A stretch of 64,000 nucleotides of DNA from B46-G9 sp964548365 (GCA_964548365.1 CAZJRD010000010.1:1-64000); one strand, 5' to 3'; positions 8,211 through 16,376 are shown, counted from the first letter of the stretch. The notes: generated by a model from the letters alone, not told the origin. A program made the numbers and translations.

Positions 8211-8693
8211 ATGGAATACGATCGACAAATTGACATACTGGGGAACGAAAAACAGAAAGGGTTCACCCTGCTGGAAGTGATAATTGCCATTTCAATCCTG
8301 ACGGTCGGCATCCTGGCCATGGCCTCCTTGCAGGGGTCTGCGATTATAGCCAACGCGAGCGCAACGGATATAACCGACGCGACCACCCTGGCATCCGACC
8401 GGCTGGAAAAACTGGCCTCGCTCGCATACGACGACACGGACCTCAATGACACGGATGGTGATGGTGCAACGGGTCTCATTGATACGGGCTTTGACAGCGA
8501 TCCACTCACTGTGAATGACGCTGATTACGGCATAATCCAACAGACTGCGAGAGGGAAAACTTATTCCGTGTACTGGAATATCGCAGAGGACGATCCAAAG
8601 GTGGGAACCAAGATGATCCAGGTAGTTGTGGCCTGGGAAGATCATGGGAGAGCGAAACAGCTCGCGTTGCGGCACATAAAGCCTCATATATAA
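8211..8693 (+). CDS. pilV: PilV-type minor pilin, second operon
   Basis: A 160-residue protein from the ATG at 8211, preceded by an AAGGAAGGCAGG ribosome binding region. A TTG at 8190 overlapping the pilW stop is in frame but less likely. The leader ends in KG before FTLLEVIIAISILTVG, a standard prepilin site, then the PilV-like AMASLQGSAIIANASATD and DRLEKLASLAYDD. The middle is Asp-rich (DLNDTDGDGATG), which could bind calcium. The C-terminus, VYWNIAEDDPKVGTKMIQVVVAW, matches the VWNVADDTP and IIVTWT strands of the minus-strand PilV, so the two are paralogues. Confidence 0.9.
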   Translation: MEYDRQIDILGNEKQKGFTLLEVIIAISILTVGILAMASLQGSAIIANASATDITDATTLASDRLEKLASLAYDDTDLNDTDGDGATGLIDTGFDSDPLTVNDADYGIIQQTARGKTYSVYWNIAEDDPKVGTKMIQVVVAWEDHGRAKQLALRHIKPHI

Positions 8694-8829
8694 AACCAGC
8701 TGACCGTTCACGGTTTACGGTTGAAGAGGCAGAAGGTTGATGAAATCTGCATTGAGCAACACAGGTTTTGATAGTATCTGCTCAACAAAGAAGAGCAGGA
8801 CTCTTGTGACAGCAATAGTGGAGAAGAAT

Positions 8830-9282
8830 ATGAAAGCATCGGGCGGGTTTGCAGACAGGGAGAATGGATCTGTTCTGGTGGTGGCACTGGTAGTCCTTGC
8901 GCTTCTCACCATTATCGGGATAGCCGCCACCCAGATGAGTGAATCTGAGCTGGGGATGGCGGCAAACTGGAGATTCCAGAAGCAGGCCTTCTATGCGGCG
9001 GAATCGGCAAACGGCTATGTGGCGCGCAGTCCGGAACTCTATGACAATGAAAATATGTCGGCATCCGCGCCCAAGACCTTTTCCTCTCCTGCGGGGCTTC
9101 TGGGAAACAGGCAGTCTTTTGATGGGACAGTTGAGTATCTGGGCGCTTCAGCGGTGCCCAGGGGGTCAGGCTTTGAAACGGGTCAATTCAAGGCCCACCG
9201 CTATAAGATGCAATGCAATGGACATGGACCGTCCGGCGCAAAGGCGACTATCGAGATAGGCTTTTACCGTCTTGGTTTTTGA
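8830..9282 (+). CDS. pilX: PilX-type minor pilin, second operon
   Basis: A 150-residue protein from the ATG at 8830 (GGAGAAG just upstream). In-frame starts at 8737-8740 add about 30 residues without pilin character and lack a better ribosome binding site. The PilX N-terminal signature is present: NGSVLVVALVVLALLTIIGIAA, then TQMSESELGMAANWRFQKQAFYAAESA, with the AAESA motif typical of PilX. The remainder is a small beta-rich domain ending in TIEIGFYRLGF. It sits 32 bases before the second pilY1. The 136 bases between pilV and this start contain no other gene. Confidence 0.86.
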   Translation: MKASGGFADRENGSVLVVALVVLALLTIIGIAATQMSESELGMAANWRFQKQAFYAAESANGYVARSPELYDNENMSASAPKTFSSPAGLLGNRQSFDGTVEYLGASAVPRGSGFETGQFKAHRYKMQCNGHGPSGAKATIEIGFYRLGF

Positions 9283-9314
9283 CGGATTGAGGGAATACCT
9301 GAATAGAGAGACAG

Positions 9315-11414
9315 ATGGGAAACGGAAAAGGAAAATGGCCCGTGTGGTTCCTAGGGGTAGTGATGCTCTCCTTGCTGGCGATGCTGTGTGCGCGGGGCCT
9401 GGCAGATGACACCTGCCTGGTGGCCTTTTCAGGCCCGGGCGCGGGTTGGAGCAGCCTTACGGCACCGGTTATTCCGCCGGAAAAGACCCTCAGTGCCAAT
9501 CGCGTCTACCTGGGGCTCTTTCGCGCCACGGCCGGGCCCATGTGGGAAGGAGATGTGGCCAGGTTTGGACTTTCCGCCGACAACGAGATCGTGGACAAGA
9601 ACGGCAATCCTGCCCTGGATTCTACTGATGCCCTCGAAGCTGGAGCGGTTCCCTTCTGGTCGGCAAAAGATTGGGCCGGTCCTTCTGATAAGCCCAATTA
9701 CATCGCCAACACGGACAGGAAAATCTATACCTACCTGGGATCATCCTCCGATCTGGCCGATTCGAGCAACCGGTTTGGAGCAAGCAATGCTCTCCTTACG
9801 GCTGAAGTGCTTGGAAATCCCACCCACAGCGTTTCTCAGATCATCGATTATGTTCGTGGCGCCGATGTGTTCGATGAGGATGGTGACGGGGATACCGCGG
9901 AGAACAGGGACTCCATTCTGGGAGATGTGCTTCACAGCCAACCCCTGGCGGTCACGTACCGGCTCCCTGACGATTCCTCCGAGACGGTGGTATTTTTCGG
10001 GGCGAACGATGGGATGCTTCACGCTCTTCTTGACAGTGAAGTAGATGCGGACGGCGACGAAACCCTCTCAGGCATTGAGCTCTGGGCCTTCATTGCCCCG
10101 GATCAGCTCCACCGGCTCAAGAACCTGGTGGAAGGGGTTGACCATCAGTTTTTCATCGACGCAAGCCCCAAAGTCTATGTGCGAGACGTCAACGGTGACG
10201 GGGTTGTGGATGCAGGTGCAGGGGACCAGGTTATCCTTATCTGCGGAGAGAGGCAGGGCGGAACCGGTTATTTTGCCCTGGACATCACTGATCCGCAAGC
10301 ACCACAGTTTTTGTGGAGAATCAACCAGGCCAATGATGCCTCTGCCTTGGGTCTTCCCCTCGGAGCCGCACCGGACAGTTTCATCCCTGCATTGGGCCAA
10401 ACCTGGTCGGAGCCGGCATTCGCCGTGGTCAAGACAGCGGATGATGATGAAACGGGAACACCCGTGTTTTTTATCGGCGGGGGCTACACGCCGGACAATT
10501 CCGCGGGAAAGGCCGTCCTGGCGATCCGGGTCGATGACGGCAGTGTGCTGCGGATATGGGAGAACGGCGTCAGCGGGATAAGCCACATGAACTACTCCAT
10601 CCCCTCCAACGTAGCGGTGGTGGATGAAAACGACAATGGCTTTGCAGATAAGCTGTACGTGGGTGATGTCGGGGGGCAATTGTGGCGTATTGGGCGCTTT
10701 ACGGATGATGAAGACAGCCCCCTGCCGTTTCCAGAAGCGGATGAAAACATGAATGACTGGGAACCGCACATCCTGTTCAAGGCAGGCATACCTGGAGAGA
10801 CGCCGGGCGTTCGGAAATTTTTCTTTCCGCCCAGTGTGGCCCTTGAAAAAGAGTATGATCTCCTGTTCATAGGAACGGGAGATGTGGATGATCCCTGCAA
10901 TCCAACCAGCTCGGACAGGATCTTTGCCATCAAGGATGCAAACGGTCTAGGAACAATGACAGAGTTGGACCTGGTGGATATTACCACACCGCCACACCGG
11001 GTGCCGGACCTGGACGTGGATCAGGGCTGGTATCTGCCCCTGGTTGCGGGTGAAAAGATCCTGGCCAAGGGGCTCGTTTTCAATGGGGTCTATTATGTGA
11101 CCAGCTTCACGCCGACTGTGTCCGGAGGGACGGCGACACTCTATGGACTGAATTATAAGACCGGTGAGCCCGCTCTTTTCGGGGCAACGTTCCCCCATAC
11201 CCCGACGCGGAGCATGGAGATAGGGACCAGCATTCCTTCCGGCCCTGTAGCGGCCATTACCAGTTCCGGACAGAAGATCCTTGTGTCCAAGACCCTGGCC
11301 ACCCCTCCCGCTGAAAGGGCATTTCGGGGCGCCCAGGAGGCCGGCATACTTGCCATCAATCCCACCACCTTTCCCCCGGTGAATTTCTTTTATCTCTGGT
11401 GGATGCAGCACTGA
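9315..11414 (+). CDS. pilY1: Short PilY1-family protein without a vWA domain
   Basis: A 699-residue exported protein with a signal peptide ending near CARGLADD. About 180 residues of family-variable sequence are followed by the PilY1 propeller: GDVLHSQPLAV near residue 202, FFGANDGMLHALLD near 228, ICGERQGGTGYFALDITDP near 310 and IGGGYTPDN near 388. An EF-hand-like loop DVNGDGVVD lies near 291 and another Asp-rich stretch, DEDGDGDTAENRD, near 185. No DxSxS motif or other vWA element is present, unlike the minus-strand PilY1. It probably caps a pilus or pseudopilus with the preceding minor pilins; loss of the vWA part suggests a different adhesive or mechanosensing role. It ends just before an inverted-repeat element. 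Confidence 0.9.
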   Translation: MGNGKGKWPVWFLGVVMLSLLAMLCARGLADDTCLVAFSGPGAGWSSLTAPVIPPEKTLSANRVYLGLFRATAGPMWEGDVARFGLSADNEIVDKNGNPALDSTDALEAGAVPFWSAKDWAGPSDKPNYIANTDRKIYTYLGSSSDLADSSNRFGASNALLTAEVLGNPTHSVSQIIDYVRGADVFDEDGDGDTAENRDSILGDVLHSQPLAVTYRLPDDSSETVVFFGANDGMLHALLDSEVDADGDETLSGIELWAFIAPDQLHRLKNLVEGVDHQFFIDASPKVYVRDVNGDGVVDAGAGDQVILICGERQGGTGYFALDITDPQAPQFLWRINQANDASALGLPLGAAPDSFIPALGQTWSEPAFAVVKTADDDETGTPVFFIGGGYTPDNSAGKAVLAIRVDDGSVLRIWENGVSGISHMNYSIPSNVAVVDENDNGFADKLYVGDVGGQLWRIGRFTDDEDSPLPFPEADENMNDWEPHILFKAGIPGETPGVRKFFFPPSVALEKEYDLLFIGTGDVDDPCNPTSSDRIFAIKDANGLGTMTELDLVDITTPPHRVPDLDVDQGWYLPLVAGEKILAKGLVFNGVYYVTSFTPTVSGGTATLYGLNYKTGEPALFGATFPHTPTRSMEIGTSIPSGPVAAITSSGQKILVSKTLATPPAERAFRGAQEAGILAINPTTFPPVNFFYLWWMQH

Positions 11415-11444
11415 AAAACCGGCGATACAAGCGCTCCTTCTAAG

Positions 11445-11643
11445 CAAGCGGGGGTAAGCTTTTTTCCGTGACGAGCCTCCCAGGCTGGTATGTTCAGTGA
11501 CTTATCCACGCCCCGCCTATAGAGGCTTATAGGCGGGACTCCGCATTTACTCCGCCAAGCGGAGTTCTGCGGCTTCCCCCATAGATAAGTCACGAAAATA
11601 CGAAGCCCTTCCGACGGTCAGGAAAAAAGTTTACCCCCGCTTG
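11445..11643. repeat. Nested inverted-repeat (MITE-like) element between convergent genes
   Basis: The 23-base arms at 11445-11467 and 11621-11643 are inverted copies with one mismatch. Inside lies a second pair, GTGACTTATC at 11497-11506 with GATAAGTCAC at 11584-11593, sharing the same centre. Further in are a hairpin CCCGCCTATA/TATAGGCGGG (11512-11537) and an ACTCCGC/GCGGAGT hairpin (11549-11565). The element is about 200 bases and has no coding capacity. It separates pilY1 from the convergent metal-binding protein gene and may double as a two-way terminator, since each arm carries a T or A tract. It resembles a miniature inverted-repeat transposable element; no transposase is nearby. Confidence 0.7.
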
Positions 11644-11671
11644 TCGGTGCAGCCTGCATTTGTGCATAGGC

Positions 11672-12568
11672 TTAAGGCTGATCGAGGGTATCTCCGAGGG
11701 CTTTGGCAACACGCTGCAGGTTCCTGGCCCAGTCTTCGGCCAATGGATCAGCGGACAAGACACGCGCACCTATGGCCCTGGCAATGATACGGGCGCTTTT
11801 CCGCGAGAACTGGGGCTGGATAAAGATGGCCCGCACCTTGTTTTTTCTGGCAAAACCGATCAATTCCTCCAGGTGCCTCGGCCCCGGAGCCTTCCCTTCC
11901 TTTTCAATGGCGACCTGCCGCAAGCCATAGGCATGGGCAAAATATCCCCAGGAAGGATGAAACACCATGAAAGTCTTCCCGCGGGCCAGGGGAAGCAGGC
12001 TTTTCCGTATTTCGAGGTCAAGGTTTACCAGCTCATGGATAAACCGCCGGTAATTGGCTTCGAAATCACCCCCGTGAGAAGGGTCAACCCGGGACAGTCC
12101 GTCTGTGATCGTTCGAGCCTGGAGCATGACCAGGGATGGAGACGTCCATATATGGGGATCCAGACCGTCAATGTCTGAGCCGGTCCTTGTTTTTTCGCCT
12201 CTCAGCCTTCCTTTTACCCCTGATTGCCAGAGAGGTTCTTTCGTAATCCCCTCATCCGTGCGTATGATCGGAAGTTGTTTATAGAGCCCCATGAACCTCG
12301 GCAGCCATGTTTTTTCAAATGGAACCCCGATAGAAAAATAGGCTTTTGCTTTTGAAAGGGCCACCATCTGCCCGGGTTTCGGTTCATAGGTGGCGGGACT
12401 TGCGCCCGGGGAAACCATGACCAGGACATGGACATGCTCCCCGCCCAATTTCTGCAGAAAATATTTCTGTGGCAGGATGCTGACAAAGACATCAAAGGGA
12501 GCAGCGGAAACATTGCCTGAAAAAGCTGTTGTGAACAGCAGCAGAAGGAGCGGTATCAGTCGTTTCAC
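11672..12568 (-). CDS. ZnuA/TroA-like metal ABC transporter substrate-binding protein
   Basis: A 298-residue periplasmic protein with a signal peptide ending VSAAP. Cluster-9 (ZnuA/TroA) features are present: VFVSILPQKYFLQKLGG, SPGASPATYEPKPGQ, DPHIWTSP, MVFHPSWGYFAHAYGL and a C-terminal SADPLAEDW. Such proteins deliver Zn or Mn to an ABC importer. The His of DPH, the His of FHP and the C-terminal Asp match the metal ligands, but the first His ligand (normally in SPHxYEP) is Ala here. Only three of the four usual ligands therefore remain, and the His-rich loop of ZnuA is absent. No permease or ATPase gene is next to it, so its transporter must be elsewhere. Confidence 0.85.
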   Translation of the reverse strand: MKRLIPLLLLLFTTAFSGNVSAAPFDVFVSILPQKYFLQKLGGEHVHVLVMVSPGASPATYEPKPGQMVALSKAKAYFSIGVPFEKTWLPRFMGLYKQLPIIRTDEGITKEPLWQSGVKGRLRGEKTRTGSDIDGLDPHIWTSPSLVMLQARTITDGLSRVDPSHGGDFEANYRRFIHELVNLDLEIRKSLLPLARGKTFMVFHPSWGYFAHAYGLRQVAIEKEGKAPGPRHLEELIGFARKNKVRAIFIQPQFSRKSARIIARAIGARVLSADPLAEDWARNLQRVAKALGDTLDQP

Positions 12569-12666
12569 GCGTATCTACCCTCTCAGAAAGAACTCGCCTT
12601 ATGCCAACCATGTTTTCTAAAATTAAAGCTTTAACAGAGGGGTGTCAAGACGAAAGAGCTTGATGC

Positions 12667-12695
12667 TTGCGTTTTAATTCCGCAGTGCCTAGTAT
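12667..12695 (+). promoter_or_regulatory. Possible sigma-70 promoter before the 61-residue gene
   Basis: TTGCGT at 12667-12672 and TAGTAT at 12690-12695 are 17 bases apart. Three of six and four of six positions match consensus. It lies about 50 bases before the start at 12743. Weak on sequence alone; supported mainly by position in a 174-base gap between divergent genes. Confidence 0.3.
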
Positions 12696-12742
12696 AAATT
12701 ACGGGTGGAAACAAACTGGATCCTAAGACAAAAGGAGTATGG

Positions 12743-12928
12743 ATGATGAACGACGATCAGAAGGAAACCCCGGAGCCAATGCAGGGGAGGATGGAAGCCC
12801 TGCGTGAATTGCCGGGAGATGTGCTGAGGACGCTGAGCAAGGAAGAGATCAATGCCTTTCTCTTTGATGAGGTGTGGCCGGACAGCCTGAAGGAAAAGCT
12901 CAAGGGCTACATTGTAGCAGGAGATTAA
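12743..12928 (+). CDS. Small acidic protein of unknown function
   Basis: A 61-residue, hydrophilic, acidic protein starting at one of two adjacent ATG codons (12743 or 12746) after a strong AAAGGAG. The sequence looks helical, with LRELPGDVLRTLSKEEINAFLFDEVWPDSLKEKLKGYI-type amphipathic segments and no Cys, signal peptide or membrane segment. I do not recognise the family. It stands alone, convergent with the zinc-ribbon/retropepsin gene whose stop is six bases away. The good ribosome binding site and plausible composition support a real gene. Confidence 0.6.
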   Translation: MMNDDQKETPEPMQGRMEALRELPGDVLRTLSKEEINAFLFDEVWPDSLKEKLKGYIVAGD

Positions 12929-12934
12929 CCCGGG

Positions 12935-14161
12935 TTAAGGAGCTTCTTCTTTCTGGGAACCGGCGGTACTGAGCGAGATTTTTTTTGCTTCCGCATCCAC
13001 GGTGATGGTGAATCCCTGCAGAAAATCCATCCCCAAAATACCCTCGAATGAATCTCTTATCGGGCGCATGTCGCAAACAGCTACCGGAAAGTCTTCTTTC
13101 GTGTGGGAGCCGACTTGCAGTTGAGGAATCCGCGCGAGAGGTGCACGGACCTTTCTTGTAAGGGTTTTGAGAAGGATAGTTCCGGTCCCGTCCGTGGTCA
13201 GGTTTACCTTTTCTGCCAGATTGGTAGAGAGAACCGTGATCCCCGCGCCGGTGTCGAGGAGCATCCTGGCCGTGATATCCCTGTTCAGGCGGACCATCAC
13301 AATGATATGATCACCCAAAGTTTCGAAAGGAATGGCAGCTTGCATTTCCTTGGGATGCTCTGCTTTGCTTTCACTGTTTTCTCCTTGGCCCGGGGAAGCT
13401 GATTTATCCTGACCGGAAGGTTGTTTTTTCGAGGCGATAGCGGAGTCGGGTTGACTTTCTTCCCGGCCAAGACCTTCGACCTCCGTCGGAGAATAGAAAA
13501 CGTAGATATCGTAGATACCTTTTTGCTCATCGGTTGCGAACTTCAAGAACCGGGCAAAGGCTTGGTCGGCCAGATCATATTCGGCATTGCGAAAATAAAT
13601 GGCACCAAGACGATAGTAGGCAGGCGCAAACGCCTGGTTCAGCTCAATGGCCTTCTGGTAACAGGCAATCTCGGCAGTGGAATCATCGTTCAGGGCTGTT
13701 CCCCTGTCAAACCACTGAAGCGCAGAGGGTGTCTCCTCCTTTTCTTTTGCTATTTGGCTGCCTTTTTCTTTTTTGGAAGGCGTCTCGGCCGCGGGCGATT
13801 GAGGGCCTGCGAGTGCTTGGGATTCAGTGGTGGCAACAGGCAACTTCTCTTTTTGTCCGTTGCTCCTGGCTGGCGACGATCTTTTCGGGGGCGAAGAGGC
13901 TCGCTTTGGTTTGATTACCCGGGAGGGTTTTTTAAGCTGAGTAACTGCAGGAGACGGGGATCGGACCACGGTAAACCTTGTTCCTTTTTCCCGGTAAACC
14001 CTGCCGGTAAAGAGAGCGGCTCCGCCAATAATGATCAGGACGGATGCCAGGATGATGAGCGTTTTCTTTTTCTGTTTTTGATGATATTTCTTGACATGGA
14101 CGCCGCACCGGGCGCAATAGATATCTTCAGGCTGGTTGAATCCACATTTCGGGCAGATCAT
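12935..14161 (-). CDS. Zinc-ribbon, single-TM, TPR protein with a C-terminal retropepsin-like aspartyl protease
   Basis: The 408-residue protein starts at the ATG at 14161 (AGGGGGA upstream), giving an N-terminal zinc ribbon with Cys at 3, 6, 16 and 19. A membrane helix (about 34-52) follows, then a Lys/Ser/Pro-rich linker to about 130 and TPR-like helices about 150-225 (WFDRGTALNDDSTAEIACYQKA, FAPAYYRLGAIYF). The C-terminal domain, from about 285, is retropepsin-like: MLLDTGAGITVLS near 300 and GILGMDFLQ near 385. A single DTG copy implies a dimeric protease. The predicted orientation has the ribbon in the cytoplasm and the protease outside the membrane. It may process or hold envelope proteins; the substrate is unknown. 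The domain order is unusual. Confidence 0.8.
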   Translation of the reverse strand: MICPKCGFNQPEDIYCARCGVHVKKYHQKQKKKTLIILASVLIIIGGAALFTGRVYREKGTRFTVVRSPSPAVTQLKKPSRVIKPKRASSPPKRSSPARSNGQKEKLPVATTESQALAGPQSPAAETPSKKEKGSQIAKEKEETPSALQWFDRGTALNDDSTAEIACYQKAIELNQAFAPAYYRLGAIYFRNAEYDLADQAFARFLKFATDEQKGIYDIYVFYSPTEVEGLGREESQPDSAIASKKQPSGQDKSASPGQGENSESKAEHPKEMQAAIPFETLGDHIIVMVRLNRDITARMLLDTGAGITVLSTNLAEKVNLTTDGTGTILLKTLTRKVRAPLARIPQLQVGSHTKEDFPVAVCDMRPIRDSFEGILGMDFLQGFTITVDAEAKKISLSTAGSQKEEAP

Positions 14162-14359
14162 TGGGAAAGAATCCCCCTGAGCTGATGAAGCGCAGAGAAT
14201 TTCCGTCGGGTTATCATGATGCCACCGAGAGGCCAAAGAAACGGAAACAGCCCCGGCAAGACACGATCACCCGGCCGTAAAGGGAGAAACGCGATGCCGG
14301 AGCATTCTATTAGGCAATAATTGGGCGCAGGTGTCAATATTTGTTTTGGATCTTCCGGT

Positions 14360-14432
14360 TACAAGGTATGGTCTTTTTCTTCGTGACTGGCCCGGGAGAC
14401 TCGGAATCGAAGAAAAGATGCCATACCCTGTA
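14360..14432. repeat. 73-base long-stem hairpin in a 356-base intergenic region
   Basis: The 24 bases at 14360-14383 pair with the 25 bases at 14408-14432; about 20 positions pair, including GGTATGG/CCATACC and TTTTCTTCG/CGAAGAAAA. The loop holds CCCGGG. It lies in the gap 14162-14517, otherwise without genes, and ends 85 bases before the 59-residue gene at 14518. It could be a structured leader, a small RNA, a terminator for upstream transcripts or a small mobile repeat; the sequence alone does not decide. Confidence 0.55.
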
Positions 14433-14517
14433 TCCCTGTGTTTCATGTTTGTCCATAGTACGGTTTGGTGGGATGAAGGTTTGTTTTTCATCGGCATGAA
14501 GTTTAAAGAGGAACTGT

Positions 14518-14697
14518 ATGCTGGAACCAGGTACAACCGTGGAAATGACAAAAGGCTACAAAGGCCTCAGGGGAGAGGTCCTGGAGAAGACCGGTTCTTC
14601 CTACAACCTTTACGTGGTCAAACTCAAAAACGGGATTCACCTGGTCGCCGGCCCCAGCGCGTTTGTGCCGGAGACCGGTGATAAGGAGCAACCCTAG
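14518..14697 (+). CDS. 59-residue KOW/SH3-like small protein
   Basis: ATG at 14518, TAG at 14695-14697, with AGAGGAACTGT directly upstream as ribosome binding site. The protein begins MLEPGTTVEMTKGYKGLRG and continues with EVLEKTGSSYNLYVVKLKNG and LVAGPSAFVPE. The Gly-rich turns and alternating strands resemble a small SH3/KOW-like barrel, the PGTxVxxxKGYKGxRGxV start being KOW-like. That fold assignment is inference. It is convergent with the sugar dehydrogenase 32 bases downstream and follows the long hairpin at 14360-14432. Confidence 0.6.
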   Translation: MLEPGTTVEMTKGYKGLRGEVLEKTGSSYNLYVVKLKNGIHLVAGPSAFVPETGDKEQP

Positions 14698-14729
14698 GCG
14701 TGGCTGGATAACCTGGATGGGCTTTCAGG

Positions 14730-16376
14730 TCAGGCAATTCCCATTTTGCGTTTCCGGATCTTGTCTTTTATCCGGTTTATGTGCCCCCGACCGAGGCCTT
14801 TTACCTCACATCCCAGTTCAAAGTAGTGCTCTATCTTTTCGTCGTCCAGGATACCGAAGCAGTCTACCACCGCAAGAGGGCCCCCAGCCATCTGGACCAC
14901 TTCTTCGGGGGCAAGGTTCAGGTAGGGTTTGTGCCGCACTGCAAAGACCACCGCATCAGATCCCTGTAAGGCAGCTCTGAGGTCGGGCATCATGCGGAAA
15001 TCCTGGAGGTGTTTCTGGTTTCTGAAAAACCTTGCCCAGCCTTTTCCTACCGCTGGATAGGTGTCTTGTTTTTCCAGCTCCCACCAGTGGTGGACATACG
15101 GGTCATGGGCGTGCACTTCAGCGCCCATTTCGGTGAGCTTTCGAATAATGATCTCAGAGCCGCTGTAGCGTGTATCTCCGACGTCCTCCCGGTAGGAAGC
15201 GCCGAGCAGAGTAACCTGAGATGCGGCCACGATCTTGCCCATATTTCTCATGGCATCCCTGACGAGCTGTGCCGCTCGCAGGGCCCGGGTGTCGTTAATA
15301 TTGATGGCCTGGGGTGTGATCTTGAAGATATCGTTCTCAAATCCCATCAGGTGCCTGTAGGCCCAAAGGCCCAGGCCTCCGTCCTTGGGCAGGCAGTAGC
15401 CGCCGATTCCGGGACCGGGAAAGATAATGTTGTTGTGGGTGGGCCGCACCTTTATGGCCTGGACCACCTTGATCAGGTCGACCCCGTTTGTTTCGGCAAA
15501 ACGGCTCCACTCATCCAGGAAGGCGAGGATAGTCGCCCGGTAACTGTTTTCAACGATCTTGCAGGTCTCGCTTTCAATGGGTTTTTCCAGGACCGTAAGG
15601 GGAAATTCTTCCACGTTAAGGATTCCCGACAGGAAGCTCACCACCTTCTCCCGGCTTTCATCGTTTATGCCGCTGCATACCCGCCAGAAATCCCTGATGG
15701 ACCTGACATATTCCCTTCCCGGCATGACCCGCTCAAAACTGTGGGCAAGGAGGGGGTCGGAGTCAATCCCGCGTTTCCTGAAGGCCTTCTTGATATGGGG
15801 GTAGGCGATGTACTCGGTGGTTCCTGGGGGGACGGTTGTTTCTATGAGCACAAGGCATTCAGGCGGGATTTTCTCGCCAATGATCTTGAAACTATCCTCC
15901 AGGGCACTTATTTCAGCGTGGCCGGTGCTGAGATTGCCCAGTTCCTCCTTGATAAAGTCGCACTGCACATCAACCACGAGCACGTCAGCAAAGACGAGGG
16001 CATCGTAACTGAACGTGGCGATGAGTGTCTCCTTTTCCCTCACACAGCGCTCGATCAGGGGGGCCACCTCAGGGTCTTCAGCCTTGATGGGACAGACACC
16101 GCGGTTGAAGACCGGGATCTTCCAGAAACTCCGGGTGCTGGGCCGCTGCATGCCGATGACAAACTTCCCCGGTTTTCCGGTCTCCTTGTCCACCGAGTCA
16201 GCGCAAACGCCGGCCATGACCGCTCCCACGAAACCGAGGCCCATTACCACCACGATTTCAAGGCCTTCCGCCCTCTTCTCGGTTACCAGTTTTTCAAGAC
16301 GTTCATATTCGGCCTGGTAGTCGTCCTCTTCAGGGATCTTGAATCCTTCGCCGTCCGGGCTGATGGAATATTCCAT
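14730..16376 (-). CDS. Nucleotide-sugar dehydrogenase (UDP-glucose/GDP-mannose dehydrogenase family), long form
   Basis: A 548-residue protein from the ATG at 16376; the open frame reaches 16469 but has no better start. An N-terminal extension of about 40 residues precedes the NAD-binding Rossmann fold (VVVMGLGFVGAVMAGV). ETTVPPGTTEYIAYP, RVMPGREYV and SETCKIVENSYRA match the family. The catalytic Cys lies in GPGIGGYCLPKDGG near residue 323. The UDP-binding C-terminal domain carries LLGASYREDVGDTRYSGS. These enzymes oxidise a nucleotide sugar C6 alcohol to a uronate, feeding surface polysaccharide. At 548 residues it is about 100 longer than usual, with extra sequence at the N-terminus and in loops. 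No other sugar gene is adjacent, so the substrate is open. Confidence 0.88.
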   Translation of the reverse strand: MEYSISPDGEGFKIPEEDDYQAEYERLEKLVTEKRAEGLEIVVVMGLGFVGAVMAGVCADSVDKETGKPGKFVIGMQRPSTRSFWKIPVFNRGVCPIKAEDPEVAPLIERCVREKETLIATFSYDALVFADVLVVDVQCDFIKEELGNLSTGHAEISALEDSFKIIGEKIPPECLVLIETTVPPGTTEYIAYPHIKKAFRKRGIDSDPLLAHSFERVMPGREYVRSIRDFWRVCSGINDESREKVVSFLSGILNVEEFPLTVLEKPIESETCKIVENSYRATILAFLDEWSRFAETNGVDLIKVVQAIKVRPTHNNIIFPGPGIGGYCLPKDGGLGLWAYRHLMGFENDIFKITPQAININDTRALRAAQLVRDAMRNMGKIVAASQVTLLGASYREDVGDTRYSGSEIIIRKLTEMGAEVHAHDPYVHHWWELEKQDTYPAVGKGWARFFRNQKHLQDFRMMPDLRAALQGSDAVVFAVRHKPYLNLAPEEVVQMAGGPLAVVDCFGILDDEKIEHYFELGCEVKGLGRGHINRIKDKIRKRKMGIA

